Shown here: piece by piece, positions 1 through 7,676 of the stretch
Layout: every line of letters begins with the position of its first letter
Position numbering within the stretch: position 1 is the first letter of the stretch
Origin: Mycolicibacterium chlorophenolicum
GTDB lineage: Bacteria > Actinomycetota > Actinomycetes > Mycobacteriales > Mycobacteriaceae
Direction: 5' to 3'
DNA length: 64,000 nucleotides
NCBI RefSeq assembly: GCF_001044235.1
Contig: NZ_JYNL01000069.1
Span: 541,643 to 605,642 of the forward strand
Notes under the pieces: generated by a model
Seen by the model: the letters and a program-made list of their open reading frames with translations, nothing else
Databases searched by the model: none
Told to the model about the DNA's origin: nothing
Program-made: the position numbers and the translations under genes

Positions 1-874
1 TCATGCCGTTCACCCGGTAGTAGCCGGTTTGCGTTGTCTCGATCGCGCGGCGCCATGGGTCATCTCGACCCTCGGGCTGCATGGCGGCGGTGACGAATTG
101 GACGAGATCGTGCGTGGTCGTCTTGATGCCGTAGGTCTCGGCGTCCAAGGCACCGGGTGTCACCCGTGTCGGTGCGCCGGTCTTCGTGTATCCCTGCGCG
201 TAATGAGCCATTTCGTTGCTCGGAATCTGAAGGTAGGTGTTGTCGAGACCCAGCTGGGGCAGCAGCGTGTTCTGCAGGAGATCGGCGAAACTGCCGCCCA
301 GGCTTCGTGCCGCCAGGTAGCCGAACAGCCCCAGGCTGGGGTTCGAGTACAGCCGTCGACTTCCGGGCGGATAGGACGGGTCCCAGTGCCGGAAGTAGCC
401 GAGCATCGATTCGGGAGTATCTGCCTCGGCCGGGAACTGCAGTGGCAATCCGCCGGCCGAGTAGGTTCCGAGCTGCAGCATGCTGATGCGGTCGAACGCC
501 GTGCCGTGCAGAGCGGACCAATGGGTGCTGGCGGGGTCGGACAATGAAAGTGTCCCTCGCGCCTGGGCGTAACCGGCCAGCGTGGCGGTGAAGGTCTTGC
601 TCAACGACCCCACTTCGAAGAGCGTGTCGTCGTCGACGGGCGCACCCTCGCTCTTAGATGCGACACCGTAGTCGAAGAAGTGCGGCTTTCCATCGACGAT
701 GACGGCGACGGCCATGCCGGGGATGGCGTGCTCGGCCATGAGCCGGCGGATTGTCGGGTCGACGACGGATCCGACGGGGTCGACGTCGCGAACCTCTTGT
801 ACGGCACCACTGCACCCAGCCGCGACAATCGAGGCCAGCAGGCACGCGAGCGCGGCGTTGAGCTTGGTTCTCAC
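1..874 (-). CDS. Class C beta-lactamase / serine hydrolase lipoprotein (C-terminus cut by window edge)
   Basis: The frame runs off the left edge, so only about 291 N-terminal codons are visible. Starting at GTG 874 the protein opens with a lipoprotein signal ending in AAGC (Cys at about residue 19), so it is probably anchored on the outer face of the membrane. The serine-hydrolase motifs of AmpC-type enzymes are present in order: SLSK (S-x-x-K nucleophile motif), then YSN (Y-x-N). The KTG motif would lie outside the window. Known relatives are AmpC beta-lactamases, D-alanyl-D-alanine-type peptidases and EstB-like esterases, and sequence alone does not separate these. An upstream TTG would add a hydrophobic stretch but would spoil the lipobox spacing, so GTG 874 is preferred. 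Confidence 0.85.
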   Translation of the reverse strand, partial: MRTKLNAALACLLASIVAAGCSGAVQEVRDVDPVGSVVDPTIRRLMAEHAIPGMAVAVIVDGKPHFFDYGVASKSEGAPVDDDTLFEVGSLSKTFTATLAGYAQARGTLSLSDPASTHWSALHGTAFDRISMLQLGTYSAGGLPLQFPAEADTPESMLGYFRHWDPSYPPGSRRLYSNPSLGLFGYLAARSLGGSFADLLQNTLLPQLGLDNTYLQIPSNEMAHYAQGYTKTGAPTRVTPGALDAETYGIKTTTHDLVQFVTAAMQPEGRDDPWRRAIETTQTGYYRVNGM

Positions 875-1011
875 GCTGAACCGGCTGAGTTGCGAGAAGA
901 GGATTCCGGCGACCAATGCGAGCCGGCCGAACGGCCGCCACGTGGACAACCGGGACGTCGTATCAGAAGGTGAAGTCAACTCTGCTGCGCCTATTCGTTT
1001 CAGGAAGCCAG

Positions 1012-1057
1012 CACTAGCACGCTGTACTAGCGAGGAGCTCTCACACTAGCACGCTGT
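1012..1057. repeat. Two direct copies of CACTAGCACGCTGT upstream of the beta-lactamase gene
   Basis: The 14-mer CACTAGCACGCTGT occurs at 1012-1025 and again at 1044-1057, exactly 32 bp apart (about three helical turns). It lies in the 223-bp gap between the ligD stop and the beta-lactamase start. Its phasing and place suggest a repeated regulator site for the beta-lactamase-like gene; no regulator gene is adjacent. The rest of the gap shows nothing else I can name. Confidence 0.5.
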
Positions 1058-1097
1058 GACAACCCGCTTCGGGAGAGCGCTCCCTGCGATAGGGCAT

Positions 1098-3371
1098 CTA
1101 CCGCGGTGATTCCCATGCGACCTCGTCGGGTTCCTTGTCCGGCCGCAGACCCCGCCAACTCGCCTGGCGCAGCCGGTCGTCGCCCGTGCGCTCGCTGTAC
1201 CGGACCTCGCCGACCAGCTCCGGACGGACGAAGGTGACACCCTTGGCGTCCTGTTTGGGAAGTGTTGTGGCGAAGGGTGATTCGTCGGTGCGCAGCGGCT
1301 CGAGTATCGTGCGGAGCGAGGCCAGTTCCTTCTCGGTGAAGCCGGTGCCGACCCGGCCGACGAACTGCAGGCCGTCCTCGGTGGGGATGCCGAGCAACAG
1401 CGCACCCAGACCGCTCGTGCGCCCGCCGTTTCCCTCGCGCCAGCCTCCGATCACCACCTCCTGGGTGTTCCACAGTTTGTCCTTGACCCACGCCGCGGAC
1501 CGACGTCCGGGCTGGTAGGTGGAGTCCCGCTTCTTGGCGACCACCCCCTCCCAACGCTTGTCCGCCGCATAGGCCAGCGCGGCGGCGCCGTCACCGTCGA
1601 TCTGCGGGGGCACGATGAGCCCGCCCTGGTCGGCGAGCGCCTCGAGCAGCCGCCTGCGGTCGGCGTACTTGGCCCGCATCAGCGATCGGCCGTCAAGGAA
1701 GACGATGTCGAAGGCCCAGAACTCGACCCGGGTGGACCGCTTGCGGTTCTGCATCTCGCGGAAGCTGGGGACGCCGGATTCGTCGAGAGCCACCGCCTCC
1801 CCGTCGAGGATGACATGGTGATCGGCCAGATCGGCGGCCACCGCCTGGAATTGGGGGTACTCGGCGGTGACGTCGCGGCCGCGGCGGGACCGGACGGCCA
1901 GTGTGCCGTGGTCCGCCTCGACGAGAACCCGGTATCCGTCCCACTTGCCCTCGAACGCCCATTGCTTCTCGGGAAGTCGCTCGACCGATCCCTCGGTGCT
2001 CAGCATCGGAAGCAGTTCGGAGAACGCGGCGCGCTTCTGGTCCTTCATCCGGTGCGCCAACCAGTTCTTGCCGTCGGTCTGGATCAGTGCGTAGCGGCCC
2101 TCGATCTTCGCCCCGTGCAGCGTGACGATGACCTCGCCGCCGCGGGCGGGACCGTCGGGCGGGTTGTCGTTGAACTTCTCGGTCTCGTAGGTGCCGGTGT
2201 CCCAGATGTAGACCTCGCCGCCGCCGTACTCACCCTTGGGGATCTCGCCCACGAAGGTCAGGTACTCCATCGGATGGTCCTCGGTGTGCACGGCGAGGTG
2301 GTTCACCGACGGGGTGTCGGGCAGGTTCTTCGGCACCGCCCAGCTGACGAGGACACCGTCACGTTCCAGCCGGAAGTCGTAGTGCAGCCGACGCGCATGA
2401 TGTTCCTGGATGACGAACGCGTCGTTGGCGCCGACCCGCGGCGCGTCGGCGGGCACGGGCTCGGGGGTCTTCGCCGTGTCGCGCATCCCGCGGTAGGTGG
2501 TGAGCCGATCGGGTGCGGGCAGCGCCGGATCGAGGTCGGCCAGCAGGTCCCCGTCGCGGTCCAGCCGGTCGAGCACTTCGTCGAAGGTCAGGTGGCGCAG
2601 CTCGGGATCGGCGATCTCGTCCCAGGTGCGCGGTGCGGCGACCGTCGGATGATCCCGTCCGCGAAGCGAATACGGCGCGATGGTCGTCTTGTTCGCGTTG
2701 TTCTGGCTCCAGTCGAGGAAGACCTTTCCCTCGCGCAGGCTCTTCGTCATCGTCGCGGTGACCTTCGTGGGCATCGTCTGCTCGAGTTGCACGGCCACGC
2801 GTTTGGCGAGCACCGACGCGCCGCGCGAACTGATGGGGTCGTCGAGCGGGACGTAGAGATGCAGCCCCTTGCTGCCGCTGGTCAGCGGGTACGTGCGCAG
2901 GCCGATGTCGGAGATGAGGTCGCGAACTTCGTGGGCGACCTCGCAGAGTTGCCGCATCGACACCCCCTCGCCGGGGTCGAGATCGAACACGATGCGCGTC
3001 GCGGGGCCCACCTTGTGATCGACGAAGCGCCATTGCGGCACATGCACTTCCAGCGCGGCCTGCTGCGCGATCCACGCGAGCCCCTCGACGGTGTCGATGA
3101 CCGGATAGGTGGTCGTGCCCGACTTGTGCGCGATCGTGCCGCGGTCCAGCCACTCCGGTGCCGAGGAGGCCAGTTGTTTTTCGAAGAAGGAGCCCTCGGC
3201 CACACCGTTGGGCCAGCGCTTGCGGGTCACCGCGCGTCCGGCGATGTGCGGCAGCATCGCGTCGGCCACCTCGACGTAGTAGTCGAAGATCTCCGCCTTG
3301 GTGGTCCCCGTCGCCGGGTACAGCACCTTGTCCGGGTTGGTCAGCTTCACCCGGCCCACACGATCCACCAC
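1098..3371 (-). CDS. ligD: Multifunctional ATP-dependent DNA ligase LigD (POL-PE-LIG)
   Basis: Non-homologous end-joining enzyme of 757 aa, close to the 759 aa of the M. tuberculosis protein. Domain order is the mycobacterial one. An N-terminal primase-like polymerase domain (about 1-290) carries the metal-binding DLDPGEG at 130-136. A central 3'-phosphoesterase (about 310-450) has the HYDFR motif at 330-334. The C-terminal ATP-dependent ligase (about 460-757) has motif I KWDGYR with the adenylated Lys at about 476. It works with Ku, encoded just across the divergent promoter, to trim, fill and seal double-strand breaks. The ATG at 3371 lies 41 bp from the divergent pfkB start. No truncation or missing catalytic residue was seen. 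Confidence 0.97.
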   Translation of the reverse strand: MVDRVGRVKLTNPDKVLYPATGTTKAEIFDYYVEVADAMLPHIAGRAVTRKRWPNGVAEGSFFEKQLASSAPEWLDRGTIAHKSGTTTYPVIDTVEGLAWIAQQAALEVHVPQWRFVDHKVGPATRIVFDLDPGEGVSMRQLCEVAHEVRDLISDIGLRTYPLTSGSKGLHLYVPLDDPISSRGASVLAKRVAVQLEQTMPTKVTATMTKSLREGKVFLDWSQNNANKTTIAPYSLRGRDHPTVAAPRTWDEIADPELRHLTFDEVLDRLDRDGDLLADLDPALPAPDRLTTYRGMRDTAKTPEPVPADAPRVGANDAFVIQEHHARRLHYDFRLERDGVLVSWAVPKNLPDTPSVNHLAVHTEDHPMEYLTFVGEIPKGEYGGGEVYIWDTGTYETEKFNDNPPDGPARGGEVIVTLHGAKIEGRYALIQTDGKNWLAHRMKDQKRAAFSELLPMLSTEGSVERLPEKQWAFEGKWDGYRVLVEADHGTLAVRSRRGRDVTAEYPQFQAVAADLADHHVILDGEAVALDESGVPSFREMQNRKRSTRVEFWAFDIVFLDGRSLMRAKYADRRRLLEALADQGGLIVPPQIDGDGAAALAYAADKRWEGVVAKKRDSTYQPGRRSAAWVKDKLWNTQEVVIGGWREGNGGRTSGLGALLLGIPTEDGLQFVGRVGTGFTEKELASLRTILEPLRTDESPFATTLPKQDAKGVTFVRPELVGEVRYSERTGDDRLRQASWRGLRPDKEPDEVAWESPR

Positions 3372-3399
3372 ATCACGGTATTACCCGTTCCCCGACCGG

Positions 3400-3412
3400 T
3401 AGCGTCGACACG
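3400..3412 (+). promoter_or_regulatory. Leaderless-type promoter (-10 TAGCGT) for pfkB-ku
   Basis: TAGCGT at 3400-3405 is followed by 7 nt and then ATG 3413. In mycobacteria a TANNNT hexamer 6-8 nt before a start codon usually marks transcription starting at or next to the start codon. It lies inside the 41-bp gap between ligD and pfkB. Confidence 0.5.
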
Positions 3413-4348
3413 ATGCGGGCACTGGTCATCGGCGAGGCGCTGATCGACATCGTCGAGCGCGACGGGAACGTCACCGGTGAGTACGTCGGCGGCAGCCCCC
3501 TCAACGTCGCGGTCGGGTTGGGGCGGCTGGGCAGGCCGGTCGACTTCCTCACCCACATCGCAGCCGACTCCCGCGGACAGCGGATCCGTGAGTACGTCGA
3601 AGCCTCTGGCGTGCAGTTGGTTTCGGGTAGCCTGTCCGCCGAGCGGACGCCGACGGCGCGGGCGATGCTGGACCCCGCCGGGCGGGCCACCTACACCTTC
3701 GACATCGACTGGCGGCTCAGCGGTACGCCCGAGGCGGGACCCCCGGCGGTGCTGCACACCGGGTCGATCGCGACCGTCCTCGAGCCCGGCTGCCTCGCCA
3801 CCGCGGCACTGGTCGAGACGTACCGTCCGTCGGCGACGATCACCTTCGATCCGAACATCCGTCCCGCCCTGATCGACGATGCGGATGCGGCACGGTCCCG
3901 CATCGACCGGTTGCTCGAGCGGGCCGATGTCGTCAAGGTCAGCGACGAGGACCTGCGATGGCTGGAGCCCGAGCGGCCGCCGGAGGAGGTCGCCGCGGCC
4001 TGGCTGGAGGCCGGTCCGTCGGTGGTGGTGGTGACCGAGGGCGCCGAGGGCGCGGTGGCGATGTGTCGCGCCGGGAAAGTCCGGGTACCTGCAGGAAATG
4101 TGCAGGTGGTGGACACCGTGGGCGCCGGAGACGCGTTCATGACCGGGTTGATCGATGCGTTGTGGTCGCTCGATCTGCTCGGCGCGGGGCGGCGCGCGCA
4201 GCTGCACGCCATTGATACCGACGCGCTCACCACCGCGGTCCGGACCGCGACGCTCACCGCGGCGGTCACCGTGACCCGTGCCGGCGCCGACCTTCCCGAC
4301 CGCGCCAGCCTCCGCCACGCGGCCGAGTCTTCGGACATACTGAGCTGA
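3413..4348 (+). CDS. PfkB-family carbohydrate kinase (fructokinase-like)
   Basis: A 311-aa ribokinase/PfkB fold sugar kinase. The N-terminal GGSPLNVAVGLGRLG (about 26-40) is the family's substrate-side signature. DTVGAGDAF (234-242) is the second PfkB signature, with the catalytic Asp at about 240. The substrate cannot be fixed from sequence; fructose is the usual annotation for this branch. The start at ATG 3413 is supported by the leaderless -10. Its TGA overlaps the ATG of ku by one base (TGATG), so Ku translation is likely coupled to this kinase. That is an unusual partner for a DNA repair gene. Confidence 0.9.
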   Translation: MRALVIGEALIDIVERDGNVTGEYVGGSPLNVAVGLGRLGRPVDFLTHIAADSRGQRIREYVEASGVQLVSGSLSAERTPTARAMLDPAGRATYTFDIDWRLSGTPEAGPPAVLHTGSIATVLEPGCLATAALVETYRPSATITFDPNIRPALIDDADAARSRIDRLLERADVVKVSDEDLRWLEPERPPEEVAAAWLEAGPSVVVVTEGAEGAVAMCRAGKVRVPAGNVQVVDTVGAGDAFMTGLIDALWSLDLLGAGRRAQLHAIDTDALTTAVRTATLTAAVTVTRAGADLPDRASLRHAAESSDILS

Positions 4349-5274
4349 TGCGATCCATATGGAAGGGTTCGATCGCCTTCGGCCTGGTCAATGTGCCGGT
4401 GAAGGTCTACAGCGCCACCCAGGATCACGACATCAAGTTCCACCAGGTGCACGCCAAGGACAACGGGCGCATCCGCTACAAGCGCGTCTGCGAGGTGGAC
4501 GGCGAAGAGGTCGAATACCGCGACATCGCACGGGCCTACGACTCCGACGACGGCCAGACGGTGATCATCACCGACGACGACATCTCCACCCTTCCCGAAG
4601 AGCGCAGCCGCGAGATCGAGGTGCTCGAGTTCGTCCCCGCGAGTGACCTCGATCCGATGTTGTACGACCGCAGCTACTTCCTCGAACCCGACGGCAAGTC
4701 GTCGAAATCGTATGTCCTGCTTGCCAAGACGCTGATGGAGACGGATCGCGTCGCGATCGTCAACTTCGCGCTGCGCAACAAGACCCGGCTCGCCGCGCTG
4801 CGCGTGAAGGACTTCAGCAAGCGCGACGTGATGATGATCCACACGCTGCTGTGGCCCGACGAGATCCGTGATCCCGACTTCCCGGTCCTCGACAAGGAAG
4901 TCGAGGTCAAACCCGCCGAACTGAAGATGGCCAGCCAGGTCGTCGACTCGATGACCGATGATTTCAACCCCGACCGCTATCACGACGACTACCAGGAACA
5001 TCTGCACGAGCTGATCCAGGCCAAGCTGGAGGGCGGCGAAGCCTTCACCACCGAGGAACAGCCCACCGAACTCGACGACACCGAGGACGTCTCGGATCTG
5101 CTGGCCAAGCTGGAGGCCAGCGTCAAGGCGCGCAAGGAACAGGGCGGCTCGACGGAGCCGGCGAAGAAGGCGCCCGCGAAGAAGGCGGCGGCCAAGGCCC
5201 CCGCCAAGAAATCAGCGGCGAAGAAGACCGCGGCCAAGAAGGCGCCGGCGAAGAAGGCCGCAGCCAAGAAATAG
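4348..5274 (+). CDS. ku: Ku homodimer, DNA end-binding protein of NHEJ
   Basis: Bacterial Ku, 308 aa. The N-terminus RSIWKGSIAFGLVNVPVKVY is the family hallmark, and the core ring domain covers about residues 1-255. The last about 40 residues (270-308) are a PAKKA/AAKK repeat of Lys, Ala and Pro. Such tails occur in Ku of many fast-growing mycobacteria and are thought to help DNA binding. Ku loads on broken ends and recruits LigD, encoded divergently at 1098-3371. The start overlaps the stop of the PfkB gene, which points to one transcript and coupled translation. Confidence 0.97.
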   Translation: MRSIWKGSIAFGLVNVPVKVYSATQDHDIKFHQVHAKDNGRIRYKRVCEVDGEEVEYRDIARAYDSDDGQTVIITDDDISTLPEERSREIEVLEFVPASDLDPMLYDRSYFLEPDGKSSKSYVLLAKTLMETDRVAIVNFALRNKTRLAALRVKDFSKRDVMMIHTLLWPDEIRDPDFPVLDKEVEVKPAELKMASQVVDSMTDDFNPDRYHDDYQEHLHELIQAKLEGGEAFTTEEQPTELDDTEDVSDLLAKLEASVKARKEQGGSTEPAKKAPAKKAAAKAPAKKSAAKKTAAKKAPAKKAAAKK

Positions 5275-5321
5275 CGGTACGGCGGCCGGCGCTGGTCCGG
5301 GCCGCCTGCGTCGGAGGACCA

Positions 5322-5522
5322 ATGGCCCTCCGGCGTGCCCCGATGGGCACTATCCGATGCGCTGTCGCATCAGTTGCACTGATGTCAGCGGTTCTGCTGC
5401 TCGTCCGATCCGGCGCTCACGTCCGGGCCGCCGTTCGGATCAGCACACGAGAGAGGACGCCCCGCCGGGCGCGCAGTGCCGAGAACTTCACGCATCGCCC
5501 ATCGAGAGAAGATGCCCCATGA
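5322..5522 (+). CDS. Possible small hydrophobic leader-like ORF (66 aa)
   Basis: ATG 5322 sits about 5 nt after a good GGAGG. The first 35 residues are hydrophobic and signal-like, and the TGA overlaps the next ATG at 5519 as ATGA. Against it, third codon positions are much less GC-rich than in neighbouring genes and the C-terminal half is plain Arg-rich sequence. I list it as possible only. The rest of the 5275-5518 gap shows nothing else I recognise. Confidence 0.25.
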   Translation: MALRRAPMGTIRCAVASVALMSAVLLLVRSGAHVRAAVRISTRERTPRRARSAENFTHRPSREDAP

Positions 5523-5887
5523 ATCCCTGGCTACGACGCAGCGCCATGTCAGCCGTCGTGTTGGCATGCCTGCCGCTGATGGAACTCACCTCACCGGCGG
5601 CCGCTCACGCCCAACCGCCACCGCCGCCGTGCCCACCGGGCATGTACTGGAACTTCACCACGCTGATCTGCGAGTACCCCCCGCCCCCGGCCGTGTACGT
5701 CGATCCATGGTTGCCGGTCTACGTCCCGGACCTCGTCGATGTGAACCTCGACCTCGACATCCCGGTTCCCGGACCTCCGGGGATCGGGCCTCCGGGAATC
5801 GGGGCGCCGGGACCTCCGGGAGTCGGCCGTCCCGGACCGGCACCCCGACCCGGTGGTGGCGGGGGCCGACGTGGTGGACGGCGCTGA
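5519..5887 (+). CDS. Small secreted Pro/Gly-rich protein
   Basis: A 122-aa protein with a Sec signal peptide (about 1-31, ending in AHAQ). It is followed by a Cys-containing segment (PPPPPCPPGMYWNFTT...CEYPP) and a C-terminal Gly/Pro/Arg-rich tail with repeated GPPGIG units. The two Cys residues at about 38 and 50 could form a disulfide. Compact secreted proteins with a conserved Cys pair and Pro-rich tail are frequent in mycobacteria, but no function is known to me. A GAGAGAAGA ribosome site precedes ATG 5519. It lies upstream of another secreted protein gene in the same direction. Confidence 0.75.
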   Translation: MNPWLRRSAMSAVVLACLPLMELTSPAAAHAQPPPPPCPPGMYWNFTTLICEYPPPPAVYVDPWLPVYVPDLVDVNLDLDIPVPGPPGIGPPGIGAPGPPGVGRPGPAPRPGGGGGRRGGRR

Positions 5888-5948
5888 CGCAACGCCGCGC
5901 CTCCGCCCCAACCGCCGGAACCGTCGCTCTCATGAAGGAGAAGAACCC

Positions 5949-6311
5949 ATGATGTTGTCCCCCAATCGAATTCGGCCACGCACCATGGCGGGCGCCGTCG
6001 GCGCCGGCGTACTGGCCGGTGCCATGTTCTTCGGCGGCGCCGCTGCTGCCACCGCTCAGCCACCGTCACCCAAGCCGCCGAACTGCACGCCCGCGGACTG
6101 GGCCGGGGTGCGGGCGGGCGTTGCCGCGGCCACGTCGGCCTATCTGTTCACCCACCCGCCGGTGAACGACTTCTTCGCGACCCTCGAGGGCCAGTCGCGC
6201 GAAGAGATGCAACCGCAGGTGCAGACGTATCTGGACGCCAACCCGCAGGTTCGCGCCGAACTGACGAGCATCAAGCAACCCGCGGTCGACTTCCTGGATC
6301 GCTGCAGATAA
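5949..6311 (+). CDS. Hemophore-related secreted protein
   Basis: A 120-aa protein with a signal peptide (about 1-37, cleaved near ATAQ). A small helical domain follows with the pattern seen in mycobacterial low-molecular-weight heme-binding proteins of the Rv0203 type: a Cys near the start of the mature protein, YLFTHPPVNDFF, then YLDANPQVRAEL, and a C-terminal FLDRC. The paired Cys at both ends of the domain fits a disulfide. It would act outside the membrane in heme binding or relay; this is inferred from family resemblance. AAGGAG lies at good spacing before ATG 5949. Confidence 0.75.
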   Translation: MMLSPNRIRPRTMAGAVGAGVLAGAMFFGGAAAATAQPPSPKPPNCTPADWAGVRAGVAAATSAYLFTHPPVNDFFATLEGQSREEMQPQVQTYLDANPQVRAELTSIKQPAVDFLDRCR

Positions 6312-6329
6312 GCCGGCAGGCGAGAACGG

Positions 6330-6782
6330 GTGAACCTGGCGAGCTGGGTGGTGGGCCTGTCGCTCATCGTGCTGACCATCGCCGTCCACAGCACCGCGGT
6401 GGTGATGATGGCGTTCGGCATGGAACACAGGATCCGCGCCCGCCTCGAGAAGCACACGCTCGACCCGCAGCGGGCGATTCCGATCGTGATCGGCACCATC
6501 GGATTCGTCGCCGTGGTCTTGGCCGTGGTGCACGGGCTGGAGGGGGTGCTCTGGGCGTCGGCGTACCGGTTACTCGGTGCGTTCGACTCGTTCGCCGACG
6601 CGTCGGTGTACTCCCTGGGCACCATGATCACCCTCGACATCCCAGGACTGGTGTTGCCGTCCCGGTTGCGGATGATCAGCGCGCTGGAAGCGGTCAACGG
6701 CGTCATGCTGTTCGGCATCAGCACGGCGTTCCTCTTCGCCGTGATGCAGTCGTGCATCTCCTCGCTGGTCCGGCGACGGTGA
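6330..6782 (+). CDS. Small membrane protein resembling an ion-channel pore module
   Basis: A 150-aa integral membrane protein starting at GTG 6330. Hydrophobic segments lie at about 5-29, 48-68, 92-104 and 117-141. The stretch Ala-Ser-Val-Tyr-Ser-Leu-Gly-Thr-Met followed by a second helix with Gly-Ile-Ser-Thr-Ala-Phe-Leu resembles the pore loop and inner helix of two-TM potassium channels (Ion_trans_2). The GYG selectivity filter is not present, so ion selectivity is unknown. It follows the hemophore-like gene by 18 nt and may be cotranscribed. Confidence 0.6.
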   Translation: MNLASWVVGLSLIVLTIAVHSTAVVMMAFGMEHRIRARLEKHTLDPQRAIPIVIGTIGFVAVVLAVVHGLEGVLWASAYRLLGAFDSFADASVYSLGTMITLDIPGLVLPSRLRMISALEAVNGVMLFGISTAFLFAVMQSCISSLVRRR

Positions 6783-6817
6783 TGCGAGACCGGCCCACGC
6801 GGACCGCACCGACAAAA

Positions 6818-6831
6818 TAGAACGTGTTCCA
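6818..6831. promoter_or_regulatory. KstR-like operator TAGAACGTGTTCCA
   Basis: The 14-mer matches the KstR consensus TnnAACnnGTTnnA at all eight fixed positions. It lies 45 bp before the leaderless start of the SDR gene, where a repressor of sterol catabolism genes would act. Eight fixed positions can occur by chance about once per 64 kb, so its place is the main support. Confidence 0.45.
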
Positions 6832-6875
6832 AAAAGTACCCACGGCGTCGCCGCGGGCTTGCTAGCGTGACGCCC

Positions 6876-7667
6876 GTGATTCTGGACAGTTTCCGGCTCG
6901 ACGATCAGGTGGCAGTGGTGACGGGGGCGGGCCGGGGCCTCGGCGCCGCGATGGCGGTCGCGTTCGCCGAAGCAGGCGCTGACGTGCTGATCGCCGCCCG
7001 GACACAGACCCAATTGGAGGAGGTCGCCGAGCAGATCGGCGCCACCGGACGACGGGCGCACATCGTCGTCGCGGATCTCGCCCGGTCCGAGGACACCGCC
7101 GCGCTCGCCGCCCAGGCGGTGGAGGCGTTCGACAGACTAGACATCGTCGTCAACAACGTCGGCGGCACGATGCCCAACGCCCTGCTGAACACGTCGGCGA
7201 AGGACATGCGCGACGCGTTCGCGTTCAACGTCGCCACCGCCCACGCGCTCACCATCGCCGCGGCGCCGTTGATGCTCGAGCACTCCGGCGGGGGCAGCAT
7301 CATCAACATCACCTCCACCATGGGGCGGTTGGCCGGCCGCGGTTTCGCCGCGTACGGCACGGCCAAGGCCGCGCTGGCGCACTACACCCGGCTCTCGGCA
7401 CTCGACCTCGCACCGCGCATCCGGGTCAACGCCATCGCCCCCGGCTCGATCCTGACCTCCGCGCTCGACATCGTGGCCAGCAACGACTCCCTGCGGACGC
7501 CGATGGAGCAGGCCACGCCCCTGCGCCGGCTCGGCGATCCCCTCGACATCGCCGCGGCCGCGGTGTATCTCGCCTCCCCCGCCGGCGCCTACCTCACCGG
7601 GAAGACGCTCGACGTCGACGGGGGCATCACCTATCCCAATCTCGATCTGCCCATCCCCGACCTGTAG
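6876..7667 (+). CDS. Short-chain dehydrogenase/reductase
   Basis: A classical SDR of 263 aa from GTG 6876. The cofactor motif TGAGRGLG lies near the N-terminus, then NNVGG, the catalytic Ser in ITST, and YGTAK as the Tyr-x3-Lys pair. The DVDGG tail motif is present. A TAGCGT hexamer 7 nt before GTG 6876 argues for a leaderless start there rather than at GTG 6867. It is followed 9 bp later by a DAP-dehydrogenase-like gene. From memory the pair matches Rv0927c-Rv0926c of M. tuberculosis. The upstream KstR-like site suggests a lipid or sterol substrate, which is inference. Confidence 0.9.
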   Translation: MILDSFRLDDQVAVVTGAGRGLGAAMAVAFAEAGADVLIAARTQTQLEEVAEQIGATGRRAHIVVADLARSEDTAALAAQAVEAFDRLDIVVNNVGGTMPNALLNTSAKDMRDAFAFNVATAHALTIAAAPLMLEHSGGGSIINITSTMGRLAGRGFAAYGTAKAALAHYTRLSALDLAPRIRVNAIAPGSILTSALDIVASNDSLRTPMEQATPLRRLGDPLDIAAAAVYLASPAGAYLTGKTLDVDGGITYPNLDLPIPDL

Positions 7668-7676
7668 AGGACATCC

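Noticed and set aside
1..874. Possible frameshift in the beta-lactamase-like gene because no complete frame is closed there
   Set aside because: Translation from GTG 874 is uninterrupted to the window edge; the missing stop is only due to truncation.
1815..3443. A 542-codon open frame on the plus strand across ligD
   Set aside because: It is the antisense shadow of ligD, whose domains and catalytic residues are intact. Long antisense frames are usual in high-GC DNA.
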